Assembly: GCA_945910005.1 (NCBI GenBank)
Contig: CAMDTW010000307.1
Location: 310,001 to 374,000 of the forward strand
Direction: 5' to 3'
From: Isoperla grammatica
Taxonomy: Eukaryota > Arthropoda > Insecta > Plecoptera > Perlodidae
Length of the DNA stretch: 64,000 bases
In this document: one piece after another, positions 1-10,199 of the stretch
How the letters are laid out: the number at the start of each line of letters is the position of its first letter
Numbering within the stretch: the first letter of the stretch is position 1
Translations under genes and position numbers: made by a program
The notes under the pieces: generated by a model
Databases searched by the model: none
The model's input: the letters and a program-made list of their open reading frames with translations, nothing else
What the model was told of the DNA's origin: nothing

Positions 1-179
1 GATAGAAGACATGGATATGGTTAATAAAGTTGAACACTCCGTCGTTATTGGCATTAGACCTTCTAATTGCAGTAATACACAGAACTGCAAGAAACTCCGC
101 CTTCTCTAAGATAATTGCGTTTATATGTCTATGACACTTCACTTCGGAGACTACGCTTTTATACGTAAACTCTTGATTT
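1..179 (+). repeat. Reference 179-bp satellite monomer
   Basis: First complete monomer of the window, given as the phase reference. It starts GATAGAAGACATGG and ends CTCTTGATTT. It belongs to the GACATGG subtype; most monomers read GACGTGG there, so this is a transition at a CpG. It has the TCTATGACACTTCAC form at positions 129-143 and the TATACGTAAA form near the 3' end. An almost identical monomer begins at 11,292 (offset 11,291). The phase is arbitrary, since a circularly permuted start would fit equally well. Confidence 0.95.
142..158 (+). other. Invariant 17-bp block with partial CENP-B-box spacing (example)
   Basis: CTTCGGAGACTACGCTT is among the most conserved parts of the monomer. 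Against the mammalian CENP-B box core (TTCG, four bases, A, two bases, CGGG) it has TTCG and CG at the right spacing, but C in place of A and CT in place of the last GG, so 6 of 9 core bases match. Variants hit the block in some monomers (TTCAAAG, TTCATAG, TTCGGAGTCAATGC). I regard it as a conserved element of unknown role and make no CENP-B-binding call. Confidence 0.35.
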
Positions 180-349
180 GATGGAATACGTGGGTATGTT
201 AAATTAAGTTGAAAACTCCGTCGTGATTGGCATTAGACCCTCTATTAGCAGGAATATACAGAACTGCAAGAAACTCCGCCTTCTCTAAGATAATTGCGTT
301 TATCCACTACACTTCGGAGACTACGCTTTTATACGTAAACTCTTGATTT
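180..349 (+). repeat. 170-bp deletion monomer (9-bp deletion), copy 1 of 5
   Basis: This monomer lacks ATGTCCATA after GCGTTTAT, so the sequence runs GCGTTTATCCACTACAC. The same deletion, with the shared start GATGGAATACG and the same downstream neighbour (TTTAATATAGTTG), recurs at 11471-11640, 21501-21670, 38350-38519 and 45508-45677 and nowhere else that I saw. It is a good single-origin marker. Its spacings (11,291, 10,030, 16,849 and 7,158 bp) give the offsets of the large duplications. Confidence 0.93.
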
Positions 350-506
350 GATAGAAGACGTGGGTATGTTTAATATAGTTGAACACTCCGTCGTTATAAG
401 CATAAAACCTTCTATTAGCAGGAATACACAGAACTGCAAAAAACTCCGCCTTCTCTTAGATAATTGCGTTTATATGTCTATGACACTTCACTTCGGAGAC
501 TACGCT

Positions 507-518
507 TTTACATGTAAA
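507..518. other. 12-bp perfect palindrome TTTACATGTAAA in about half the monomers (example)
   Basis: Monomer positions 158-169 read TTTACATGTAAA, a perfect 12-bp palindrome, in one large class of monomers. In the other class they read TTTATACGTAAA, in which only TACGTA is symmetric. The two differ at two of the four central bases (CATG against TACG). Rarer intermediates occur, such as ACAAGT (54,438), ATAAGT (about 1,590) and ACTTGT (40,833). Short dyads of this sort are common in centromeric satellites; a function here is not shown. Confidence 0.7.
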
Positions 519-885
519 CTCTTGATTTGATAGAAGACGTGGATATGTTAATTGAGTTGAACACTCTGTCGTTATTGGCATTAGACCCTCTATTAGCAGG
601 AATATACAGAACTGCAAGAAGCTCCGCCTTCTCTAAGATAATTGCGTTTATATGTCCATACCACTACACTTCGGAGACTACGCTTTTACATGTAAACTTT
701 TGATTTAATAGAAGACGTGGGTAAGTTTAATTAAGTTGAAAACTCCGTCGTTATTGGCATAAGACCCGCTATTAGCAGGAATATACAGAACTGCAAGAAG
801 ATCCGCCTTCTCTAAGATATTTGCGTTTATATGTCCATACCACTACACTTCGGAAACTACGCTTTTATACGTAAACTCTTGATTT

Positions 886-1069
886 TATAGAATACGTGGG
901 TATGATTAATTGATTTGAACGATCCGTCGTTATTGGCATTAGACCCTCTATTAGCAAGAATATACAGAACTGCAAGAAACTCCGCCTTCTCTTAGATAAT
1001 TGCGTTTATATGTCCATACGGTACCACTACACTTCGGAGTCAATGCTTTTATACGTAAACTCTTGATTT
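886..1069 (+). repeat. 184-bp KpnI-type monomer (5-bp insertion), first example
   Basis: The TCCATACCACTAC segment is expanded to TCCATACGGTACCACTAC, which adds 5 bp and creates GGTACC. I located the hexamer at about 1020, 2634, 5141, 7652, 8721, 9442, 10705, 12311, 13210, 14646, 18229, 20735, 22341, 23240, 24676, 26650, 29159, 30059, 31495, 35078, 37584, 39190, 42773, 44742, 46348, 47247, 48504, 50478, 52987, 54598, 55140, 58007, 60156, 60698 and 63562. One decayed site (GCTACC) lies near 9985. Most carriers also begin TATAGAATACG and read TATGATTAATTGATTTGAACG, so the insertion travels with a linked set of substitutions. Confidence 0.92.
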
Positions 1070-4000
1070 GATAGAATACGTGGGTATGTTAATTGAGTTG
1101 AACCCTCCGTCGTTATTGGCATTAGACCTTCTATTAGCAGGAATACACAGAACTGCAAGAAACTCCGCCTTCTCTTAGATAATTGCGTTTATATGTCTAT
1201 GACACTTTACTTCGGAGACTACGCTTTTACATGTAAACTCTTGATTTGATAGAAGACGTGGATATGGTTAATTGAGTTGAACACTCCGTCGTAATTGGCA
1301 TTAGACCCTTTATAAGCAGGAATATACAGAACTGCAAGAAGCTCCGCCTTCTCTAAGATAAATGCGTTTATATGTCTATGACACTTCACTTCGGGGACTA
1401 CGCTTTTACATGTAAACTCTTGATTTGATAGAAGACGTGGATATGGTAAATTGAGTTGAACACTCTGTCGTTATTTACATTAGACCCTCTATTAGCAGGA
1501 ATATACAGAAATGCAAGAAGCTCCGCCTTCTCTAGGATAATTGCGTTTATATGTCTATGACACTTCACTTCGGAGACTACGCTTTTATAAGTAAACTCTT
1601 GATTTGATAGAAGACGTGGGTATGTTTAATTGAGTTGTACACTACGTCGTTATTGGCATTAGACCCTCTTTTAGCAGGAGTATACAGAACTGCAAGAAAC
1701 TCCGCCTTCTCTAAGATAATTGCGTTTATATTTCTATGACACTTCACTTCGGAGACTACGCTTTTACATGTAAACTCTTGATTTGATAGAAGACATGGAT
1801 ATGGTTAATTAAGTTGAACACTCCGTCGTTATTGGCATTAGACCTTCTAATTGCAGTAATACACAGAACTGCAAGAAACTCCGCCTTCTCTAAGATAATT
1901 GCGTTTATATGTCTATGACACTTCACTTCGGAGACTACGCTTTTATACGTAAACTCTTGATTTGATAGAATACGTGGGTATGTTTAATTAAGTTAAACAC
2001 TCCGTCGTGATTGACATTAGACCCTCCATTAGCAGGAATGTACAGAACTGCAAGAAACTTCGCCTTCTCTAAGATAATTGCGTTTATATGTCCATACCAC
2101 TACACTTCGGAGACTACGCTTTTATACGTAAACTCTTGATTTGATATGAGACGTGGGTATGTTTAATTGAGTTGAACAATCCGTCGTTATAAGCATAAGA
2201 CCTTCTATTAGCAGAAATACACAGAACTGCAAGAAACTCCGCCTTCTCTTAGATAATTGCGTTTATATGTCTTTGACACTTCACTTCGGAGACTACGCTT
2301 TTATACATAAATTCTTGATTTGATAGAAGACGTGGGTATGGTTAATTGAGTTGAACACTTCGTCGTAATTGGCATTAGACCCTCTATAAGCAGGAATATA
2401 CAGAACTGCAAGAAGATCCGCCTTCTCTAAGATATTTGCGTGTATATGTCCATACCACTACACTTCGGAAACTACGCTTTTTACGTAAACTCTTGATTTT
2501 ATAGAATACGTGGGTATCATAAATTGATTTGAACGATCCGTCGTTATTGGCATTAGACCCTCTATTAGCAAGAATATACAGAACTGCAAGGAACTCCGCC
2601 CTCTCTTAGATAATTGCGTTTATATGTCCATACGGTACCACTACACTTCGGAGACTACGCTTTTATACATAAATTCTTGATTTGATAGAAGACGTGGGTA
2701 TGGTTAATTGAGTTGAACACTTCGTCGTAATTGGCATAAGACCCTCTATTAGCAGGAATACACAGAACTGCAAGAAGCTCCGCCTTCTCTTAGATAATTG
2801 CGTTTATATGTCTATGACACTTCACTTCGGAGACTAAGCTTTTATACGTAAACTCTTGATTTGATAGAAGACGTGGGTATGTTTAATTAAGTTGTACACT
2901 ACGTCGTTATTGGCATTAGACCCTCTATTAGCAGGAGTATACAGAACTGCAAGAGACTCCGCCTTCTCTAAGATAATTGCGTTTATATGTCTATGACACT
3001 TCACTTCGGAGACTACGCTTTTACATGTAAACTCTTGATTTGATAGAAGACATGGATATGGTTAATTGAGTTGAACACTCCGTCGTTATTGGCATTAGAC
3101 CGTCTATTAGCAGGAATACACAGAACTGCAAGAAACTCCGCCTTCTCTTAGATAATTGCGTTTATATGTCCATACCAATACACTTCGGAGACTACGCTTT
3201 TATACGTAAAATCTTGATTTGATAGAAGACGTGGGTATGGTTAATTGAGTTGTACACTAAATCGTCATTGGCATTAAAATTTCTATAAGCAGGAATGTAC
3301 AGAACTGCAAGAAACTCCGCCTTCTCTAAGATAATTGCGTTTATATGTCTATGACACTTTACTTCGGAGACTACGCTTTTACATGTAAACTCTTGAATTG
3401 ATAGAAGACGTGGGTATATTTAATTGAGTTCAACACTCTGTCGTATTAAACAATAGACCCTCTATTAGCAAGAATATACAGAACTGCAAGAAACTCCGCC
3501 TTCTCTAAGATAATTGCGTTTATATGTCCATACCACTACACTTCGGAGACTACGCTTTTACATGTAAACTCTTGATTTGATAGAAGACGTGGGTATGTTT
3601 AATTGAGTTGAAAACTACGTCGTCATTAACATTAGACCCTCTATTAGCAGGAATATACAGAACCGCAAGAAACTCCAAATTCTCTTAGATAATTGCGTTT
3701 ATATGTCTATGACACTTCACTTCGGAGACTACGCTTTTACATGTAAACTCATGATTTGATAGAAGACGTGGTTATGTGTAATTGAGTTCAACACTCCTTC
3801 GTATTTGGCAATAGACCCTTTATTAGCAAGAATATACAGAACTGCAAGAAACTCCACCTTCTTTAAGATAATTGCGTTAAGTCCATGACACTTCCCTTCG
3901 GAGACAACGCTTTTATACGTAAACTCTTGATTTGATAGAATACGTGGGTATGTTTAATTAAGTTGAACACTCTGTCGTGATTGGCATTAGACTCTCTATT

Positions 4001-6443
4001 AGCAGGAATATACAGAACTGCAAGAAACTCCGCCTTTTCTAAGATAATTGCGTTTATATGTCCATACCACTACACTTCGGAGACTACGCTTTTACAGGTT
4101 AACTCTTGATTTGATAGAAGATGTGGGTATGTTTAATTGTGTTCAACACTCGGTCGTTATTGGCATTAGACCCTCTATTAGCAAGAATATACAGAACTGC
4201 AAGAAGCTTGGCCTTCTCTAAGATAATTGCGTTTATATGTCCGTACCACTTCACTTTGGAGACTACGCTTTTACATGTAAACTCTGATTTGATAGAAGAC
4301 GTGGGTATGTTTACTTGATTTCAACACTCCGTCGTTATTGGCATACGACACTCTATTAGCAGGAATATACAGAACTGCAAGAAACTCCGCCTTGTCTAAG
4401 ATAATTGCGTTTATATGTCTATGACACTTCACTTCGGAGACTAAGCTTTTATACGTAAACTCTTGATTTGATAGAAGACGTGGGTATGTTTAATTAAGTT
4501 GTACACTACGTCGTTATTGGCATTAGACCCTCTATTAGCAGGAGTATACAGAACTGCAAGAAACTCCGCCTTCTCTAAGATAATTGCGTTTATATGTCTA
4601 TGACACTTCACTTCGGAGACTACGCTTTTACATGTTAACTCTTGATTTGATAGAAGACATGGATATGGTTAATTGAGTTGAACACTCCGTCGTGTTTGGC
4701 ATAAGACCCTCTATTAGCAGGAATACACAGAACTGCAAGAAACTCCGCCTTCTCTTAGATAATTGCGTTTATATGTCCATACCACTTCACTTCAAAGACA
4801 ACGCTTTTATACGTAAACTCTTGATTTGATAGAAGACGTGGATATGGTTAATTGAGTTGAACACTCCGTCGTAATTGGCATTAGACCCTCTAAAAGCAGG
4901 AATATACAGAACTGCAAGAAACTCCGCCTTCTCTAAGATAATTGCGTTTATATGTCTATGACACTTCACTTCGGAGACTACGCTTTTATACGTAAACTCT
5001 TGATTTGATAGAAGACGTGGGTTAGTTTAATTGATTTGAACAATCCGTCGTTATTGGCATTAGACCTTCTATTAGCAGGAATATACAGAACTGCAAGAAA
5101 CTCCGCCTTCTCTTAGATTATTGCGTTTATATGTCCATACGGTACCACTACACTTCGGAGACTACGCTATTATACGTAAACTCTTGATTTGATAGACGAC
5201 GTGGGTATGTTTAATTAATTTGAACACTCTATCGTAATTGGCATTAGACCCTCTATTAGCAGGAATACACAGAACTGCAAGAAACTCCGCCTTCTCTTAG
5301 ATTATTGCGTTTATATGTCTATGACACATTACTTCGGAGACAACGCTTTTATACGTAAACTCTTGATTTGATAGAATACGTGGGTATGTTTAATTGAGTT
5401 GAACATTCTGTCGTTATTGGCAATAGACCCTCTATTAGCAGGAATATACAGAACTGCAAGAAACTCCGCCTTCTCTAAGATAATGGCGTTTATATGTCTA
5501 TGACACTTCACTTCGGAGACTACGCTTTTACATGTAAACTCTTGATTTGACAGAAGACGTGGATATGGTTAATTGAGTTGAACACTCTGTCGTTATTGGC
5601 ATTAGACCATCTATTAGCAGGAATATACAGAACTGCAAGAAGCTCCGCCTTCTCTAAGATAATTGCGTTTATATGTCCATACCACTACACTTCGGAGACT
5701 ACGCTTTTACATGTAAACTCTTGATTTGATAGAAGACGTGGGTATGTTTAATTTAGTTTAAAACTCCGTCGTTATTGGCATTAGACCCGCTATTAGCAAG
5801 AATATACAGAACTGCAAGAAGATCCGCCTTCTGTAAGATATTTGCGTTTATATGTCCATACCACTACACTTCGGAAACTACGCTTTTATACGTAAACTCT
5901 TGATTTTATAGAATACGTGGGTATGATTAATTGATTTGAACGATCCGTCGTTATAAGCATTAGACCCTCTATTAGCAAGAATACACAGAACTGCAAGAAA
6001 CTCCGCCTTCTCTTAGATTATTGCGTTTATATGTCTATGACACATTACTTCGGAGACTACGCTTTTATACGTAAACTCTTGATTTGATAGAAGACGTGGG
6101 TATGTTAAATTGAGTTGAACACTCCGTCGTAATTGGCATTAGACCCTCTATAAGCAGAAATATACAGAACGGCAAGAAACTCCGCCTTCTCTAAGATAAT
6201 TGCGTTTATATGTCTATGACACTTCACTTCGGAGACTACGCTTTTATACGTAAACTCTTGATTTGATAGAAGACGTGGGTATGTTTAATTAAGTTGAACA
6301 CTACGTCGTCATTGGCATTAGACATTCTATTAGCAGGAATATACAGAACTGCAAGAAACTCTGCTTTCTCTAAGATAATTGCGTTTATATGTCTATGACA
6401 CTTCTCCTCGGAGACTACGCTTTTACAAGTAAACTCTTGATTT

Positions 6444-6801
6444 GATAGAAGACGTGGGTATGTTTAATTGATTTCAACACTCCGTCGTTATTGGCATACG
6501 ACACTCTATTAGCAGGAATATACAGAACTGCAAGAAACTCCGCCTTCTCTGAGATAATAAGGTTTATATGTCTATGACACTTCACTTCGGAGACTACGCT
6601 TTTACATGTAAACTCTTGATTTGATAGAAGACGTGGGTATGTTTTATTGATTTCAACACTCCATCGTTATTGACATACGACACTCTATTAGCAGGAATAT
6701 ACAGAACTTCAAGAAACTCCGCCTTGTCTAAGATAATAAGGTTTATATGTCTATGACACTTCACTTCGGAGACTACGCTTTTATACGTAAACTCTTGATT
6801 T
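6444..6801 (+). repeat. Two adjacent monomers sharing private variants
   Basis: Monomers 6444-6622 and 6623-6801 both carry GATTTCAACACTCC, CATACGACACTCTATTAG and GATAATAAGGTTTATATG. I saw the last of these nowhere else; standard monomers read GATAATTGCGTTTATATG. Sharing between neighbours points to a single-monomer tandem duplication. A monomer near 4,320 carries the first two variants and may be a relative of the ancestor. Confidence 0.8.
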
Positions 6802-6980
6802 GAGAGAAGACAAGGGTATATTCAATTGAGTTGAACACTTCGTCGTGATAAGCACTGGACTTTTTATTAGCAGGAATAAACAGAACTGCAAGAAACTCCG
6901 CCTTCTCTAGGATAATTGCGATTATATGTCTATGACACTTCACTTCGTAGATTACGCATTCACACGTAAACTCTTGATTT
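6802..6980 (+). repeat. Most divergent monomer seen in the window
   Basis: This full-length 179-bp monomer differs from its neighbours at many sites: GAGAGAAGACAAGG at the start, TATTCAATTGAG, GATAAGCACTGGACTTTTTATTAG, AATAAACAGAACTG, GCGATTATATG, and TTCGTAGATTACGCATTCACACG in the normally invariant 3' block. I see no other copy. It is still clearly the same family. It looks like an old monomer that has escaped homogenisation. Confidence 0.8.
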
Positions 6981-9900
6981 GATAGAATACGTGGATATGT
7001 TTAATTAAGTTGAACACTCCGTCGTTATTAACAATAGACCTTCTATTAGCAGGAATACATAGAACTGCAAGAAATTCCGCCTTCTCTTAGATAATTGCGT
7101 TTATATGTCCATACCACTTCACTTCAAAGACTTCGCTTTTATACGTAAACTCTTGATTTGATAGAAGACGTGGATATGGTTAATTGAGTTGAACACTCCG
7201 TCGTAATTGGCATTAGACCCTCTATAAGCAGGAATATACAGAACTGCAAGAAACTCCGCTTTCTCTAAGATAATTACGTTTATATGTCAATGTCACTTCA
7301 CTTCGGAGACTACGCTTTTATACGTAAACTCTTGATTTGATAGAATACGAGGGTATGTTTAATTGAATTGAACATTCCGTCGTTATTGGCATTAGACCCT
7401 CTATTAGCAGGAATATACAGAACTGCAAGAAACTCCGCCTTCTCTAAGATAATTGCGTTTATATGTCTATGACACTTCACTTCGGAGACTACGCTTTTAT
7501 ACGTAAACTCTTGATTTGATAGAAGACGTGGGTTAGTTTAATTGATTTGAACAATCCGTCGTAATTGGCATTAGACTCTCTATTAGCAGGAATATACAGA
7601 ACTGCAAGAAACTCCGCCTTCTTTTAGATAATTGCGTTTATATGTCCATACGGTACCACTACACTTCGGAGACTACGCTTTTATACGTAAACTCTTGATT
7701 TGATAGACGACGTGGGTATGTTTAATTAAGTTGAACACTCCATCGTAATTGGCATTAGACCCTCTATTAGCAGGAATACACAGAACTGCAAGAAACTCCG
7801 CCTTCTCTTAGATTATTGCGTTTTTATGTCTATGACACTTCACTTCGGAGACTACGCTTTTATACGTAAACTCTTGATTTGATAGAATACGTGGGTATGT
7901 TTAATTGAGTAGAACACTCTGTCGTAATTGGCAATAGACCCTCTATTAGCAGGAATATACAGAACTGCAAGAAACTCCGCCTTCTCTAAGATAATTGCGT
8001 TTAAATGTCCATACCACTACACTTCGGAGTCAATGCTTTTATACGTAAACTCTTGATTTGATAGAATGTTGGGTCTGTTTAATTGAGTTAAACACTCCGT
8101 CGTTATTGGCATTAGACCTTCTATTAGCAGGAATACACAGAACTGCAAGAAACTCCGCCTTCTCTTAGATAATTGCGTTTATATGTCAATGACACTTCAC
8201 TTCGGAGACTACGCTTTTACATGTAAACTCTTGATTTGATAGAAGACGTGGATATGGTTAATTGAGTTGAACACTCTGTCGTTATTGGCATTAGATCCTC
8301 TATTAGCAGGAACTGCAAGAAGCTCCGCCTTCTCTAAGATAATTGCGTTTATATGTCCATACCACTACACTTCGGAGACTACGCTTTTACATGTAAACTC
8401 TTGATTTGATAGAAGACGTGGGTATGTTTAATAAGGTTGAAAACTCCGTCGTTATTGGCATTAGACCCGCTATTAGCAGGAATATACAGAACTGCAAGAA
8501 GATCCGCCTTCTCTAAGATATTTGCGTTTATATGTCCATACCACTACACTTCGGAAACTACGCTTTTATACTTAAACTCTTGATTTTATAGAATACGTGG
8601 GTATGATTAATTGATTTGAACGATCCGTCGTTTTTGGCATTAGACCTTCTATTAGCAAGAATATACAGAACTGCAAGAAACTCCGCCTTCTCTTAGATAA
8701 TTGTGTTTATATGTCCATACGGTACCACTTCACTTCGGAGACTACGCTTTTATACGTAAACTCTTGATTTGATAAAAGACGTGGGTATAGTTAATTGAGT
8801 TGAAAACTTCGTCGTATTTGGCATAAGACCCTCTATTAGCAGGAATACACAGAACAGCAAGAAGCTCCGCCTTCTCTTAGATAATTGCGTTTATATGTCT
8901 ATGACACTTCACTTCGGAGACTACGCTTTTATACGTAAACTCTTGATTTGATAGAAGACGTGGGTATGTTAAATTGAGTTAAACACTCCGTCGTAATTGG
9001 CATTAGACCCTCTATTAGCAGAAATATACAGAACGGCAAGAAACTCCTACTTCTCTAAGATAATTGCGTTTATATGTCTATGACACTTCACTTCGGAGAC
9101 TACGCTTTTATACGTAAACTCTTGATTTGATAGAAGACGTGGGTATGTTTAATTGAGTTGTACACTACGTCGTTATTGGCATTAGACCCTCTATTAGCAG
9201 GAGTATACAGAACTGCAAGAAACTCCGCCTTCTCTAAGATAATTGCGTTTATATGTCTATGACACTTCACTTCGGAGACTACGCTTTTACATGTAAACTC
9301 TTGATTTGATAGAAGACATGGATATGGTTAATTGAGTTGAACACTCCGTTGTTATTGGCATTAGACCTTCTATTAGCAGGAATACACAGAACTGCAAGAA
9401 ACTCCGCCTTCTCTTAGATAATTGCGTTTATATGTCCACACGGTACCACTTCACTTCGGAGACTACGCTTTTAAACGTAAACTCTTGATTTGATCGACGA
9501 CGTGGGTATGTTTAATTGAGTTGAACACTCCGTCGTAATTGGCATTAGACTCTCTATTAGCAGGAATATACAGAACTGCAAGAAGCTCCGCCTTCTCTAA
9601 GATAATTGCGTTTATATGTCCATACCACTACACTTCGGAGACTACGCTTTTATACGTAAACTCTTGATTTGATAGAAGACGTGGATATGGTTAATTGAGT
9701 TGAACACTCCGTCGTTATTGGCATTAGACCCTCTATTAGCAGGAATATACAGAACTTCAAGAAACTCCGCCTTCTCTAAGATAATTGCGTTTATATGTCT
9801 ATGACACTTCACTTCGGAGACTACGCTTTTATACGTAAACACTTGATTTGATAGAAGACGTGGGTTAGTTTAATTGATTTGAACAATCCGTCGTAATTGG

Positions 9901-10199
9901 CATTAGACCCTCTATTAGCAGGAATATACAGAACTGCAAGAAACTCCGCCTTCTCTTAGATAATTGCGTTTATATGTCCATACGCTACCACTACACTTCG
10001 GTGACTACGCTTTTATACGTAAACTCTTGATTTGATAGACGACGTGGGTATGTTTAATTAAGTTGAACACTTCATCGTAATTGGCATTAGACCTTCTATT
10101 AGCAGGAATACACAGAACTGCAAGAAACTCCCCCTTCTCTTAGATAATTGCGTTTATATGTCTATGACACTTTACTTTGGAGACTACGCTTTTACATGT

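Larger units (their letters stand above)
1..1555 (+). repeat. Left-edge block duplicated at 11,292-12,846
   Basis: Bases 1-1555 correspond collinearly to 11,292-12,846 at a constant offset of 11,291 bp (63 monomers), including the 9-bp-deletion monomer, the KpnI monomer and the GGAACCCTCC-like variant near 1,100. The match ends sharply inside a monomer at base 1556, where this copy continues TCTATGACAC and the other continues CCATATCCC. The left end is cut by the window, so the duplication may extend further upstream. Confidence 0.88.

Noticed and set aside
348..530. Recurring 60-codon open frame on the + strand, identical at 11.64, 21.67, 38.52 and 45.68 kb
   Set aside because: It starts and stops at fixed places in consecutive satellite monomers, and its repetition follows the duplicated DNA blocks. 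Because 179 is not a multiple of 3, the frame changes in each monomer, and no domain, start signal or codon bias is visible.
3780..3810. RNA polymerase III B-box-like motif GTTCAACAC in monomers that read GAGTTCAACACTCC
   Set aside because: The 9-bp match occurs only in a minority subtype, where the usual GTTGAAC has become GTTCAAC. No convincing A box lies at the right distance upstream and no tRNA fold is apparent, so chance is the simpler reading.
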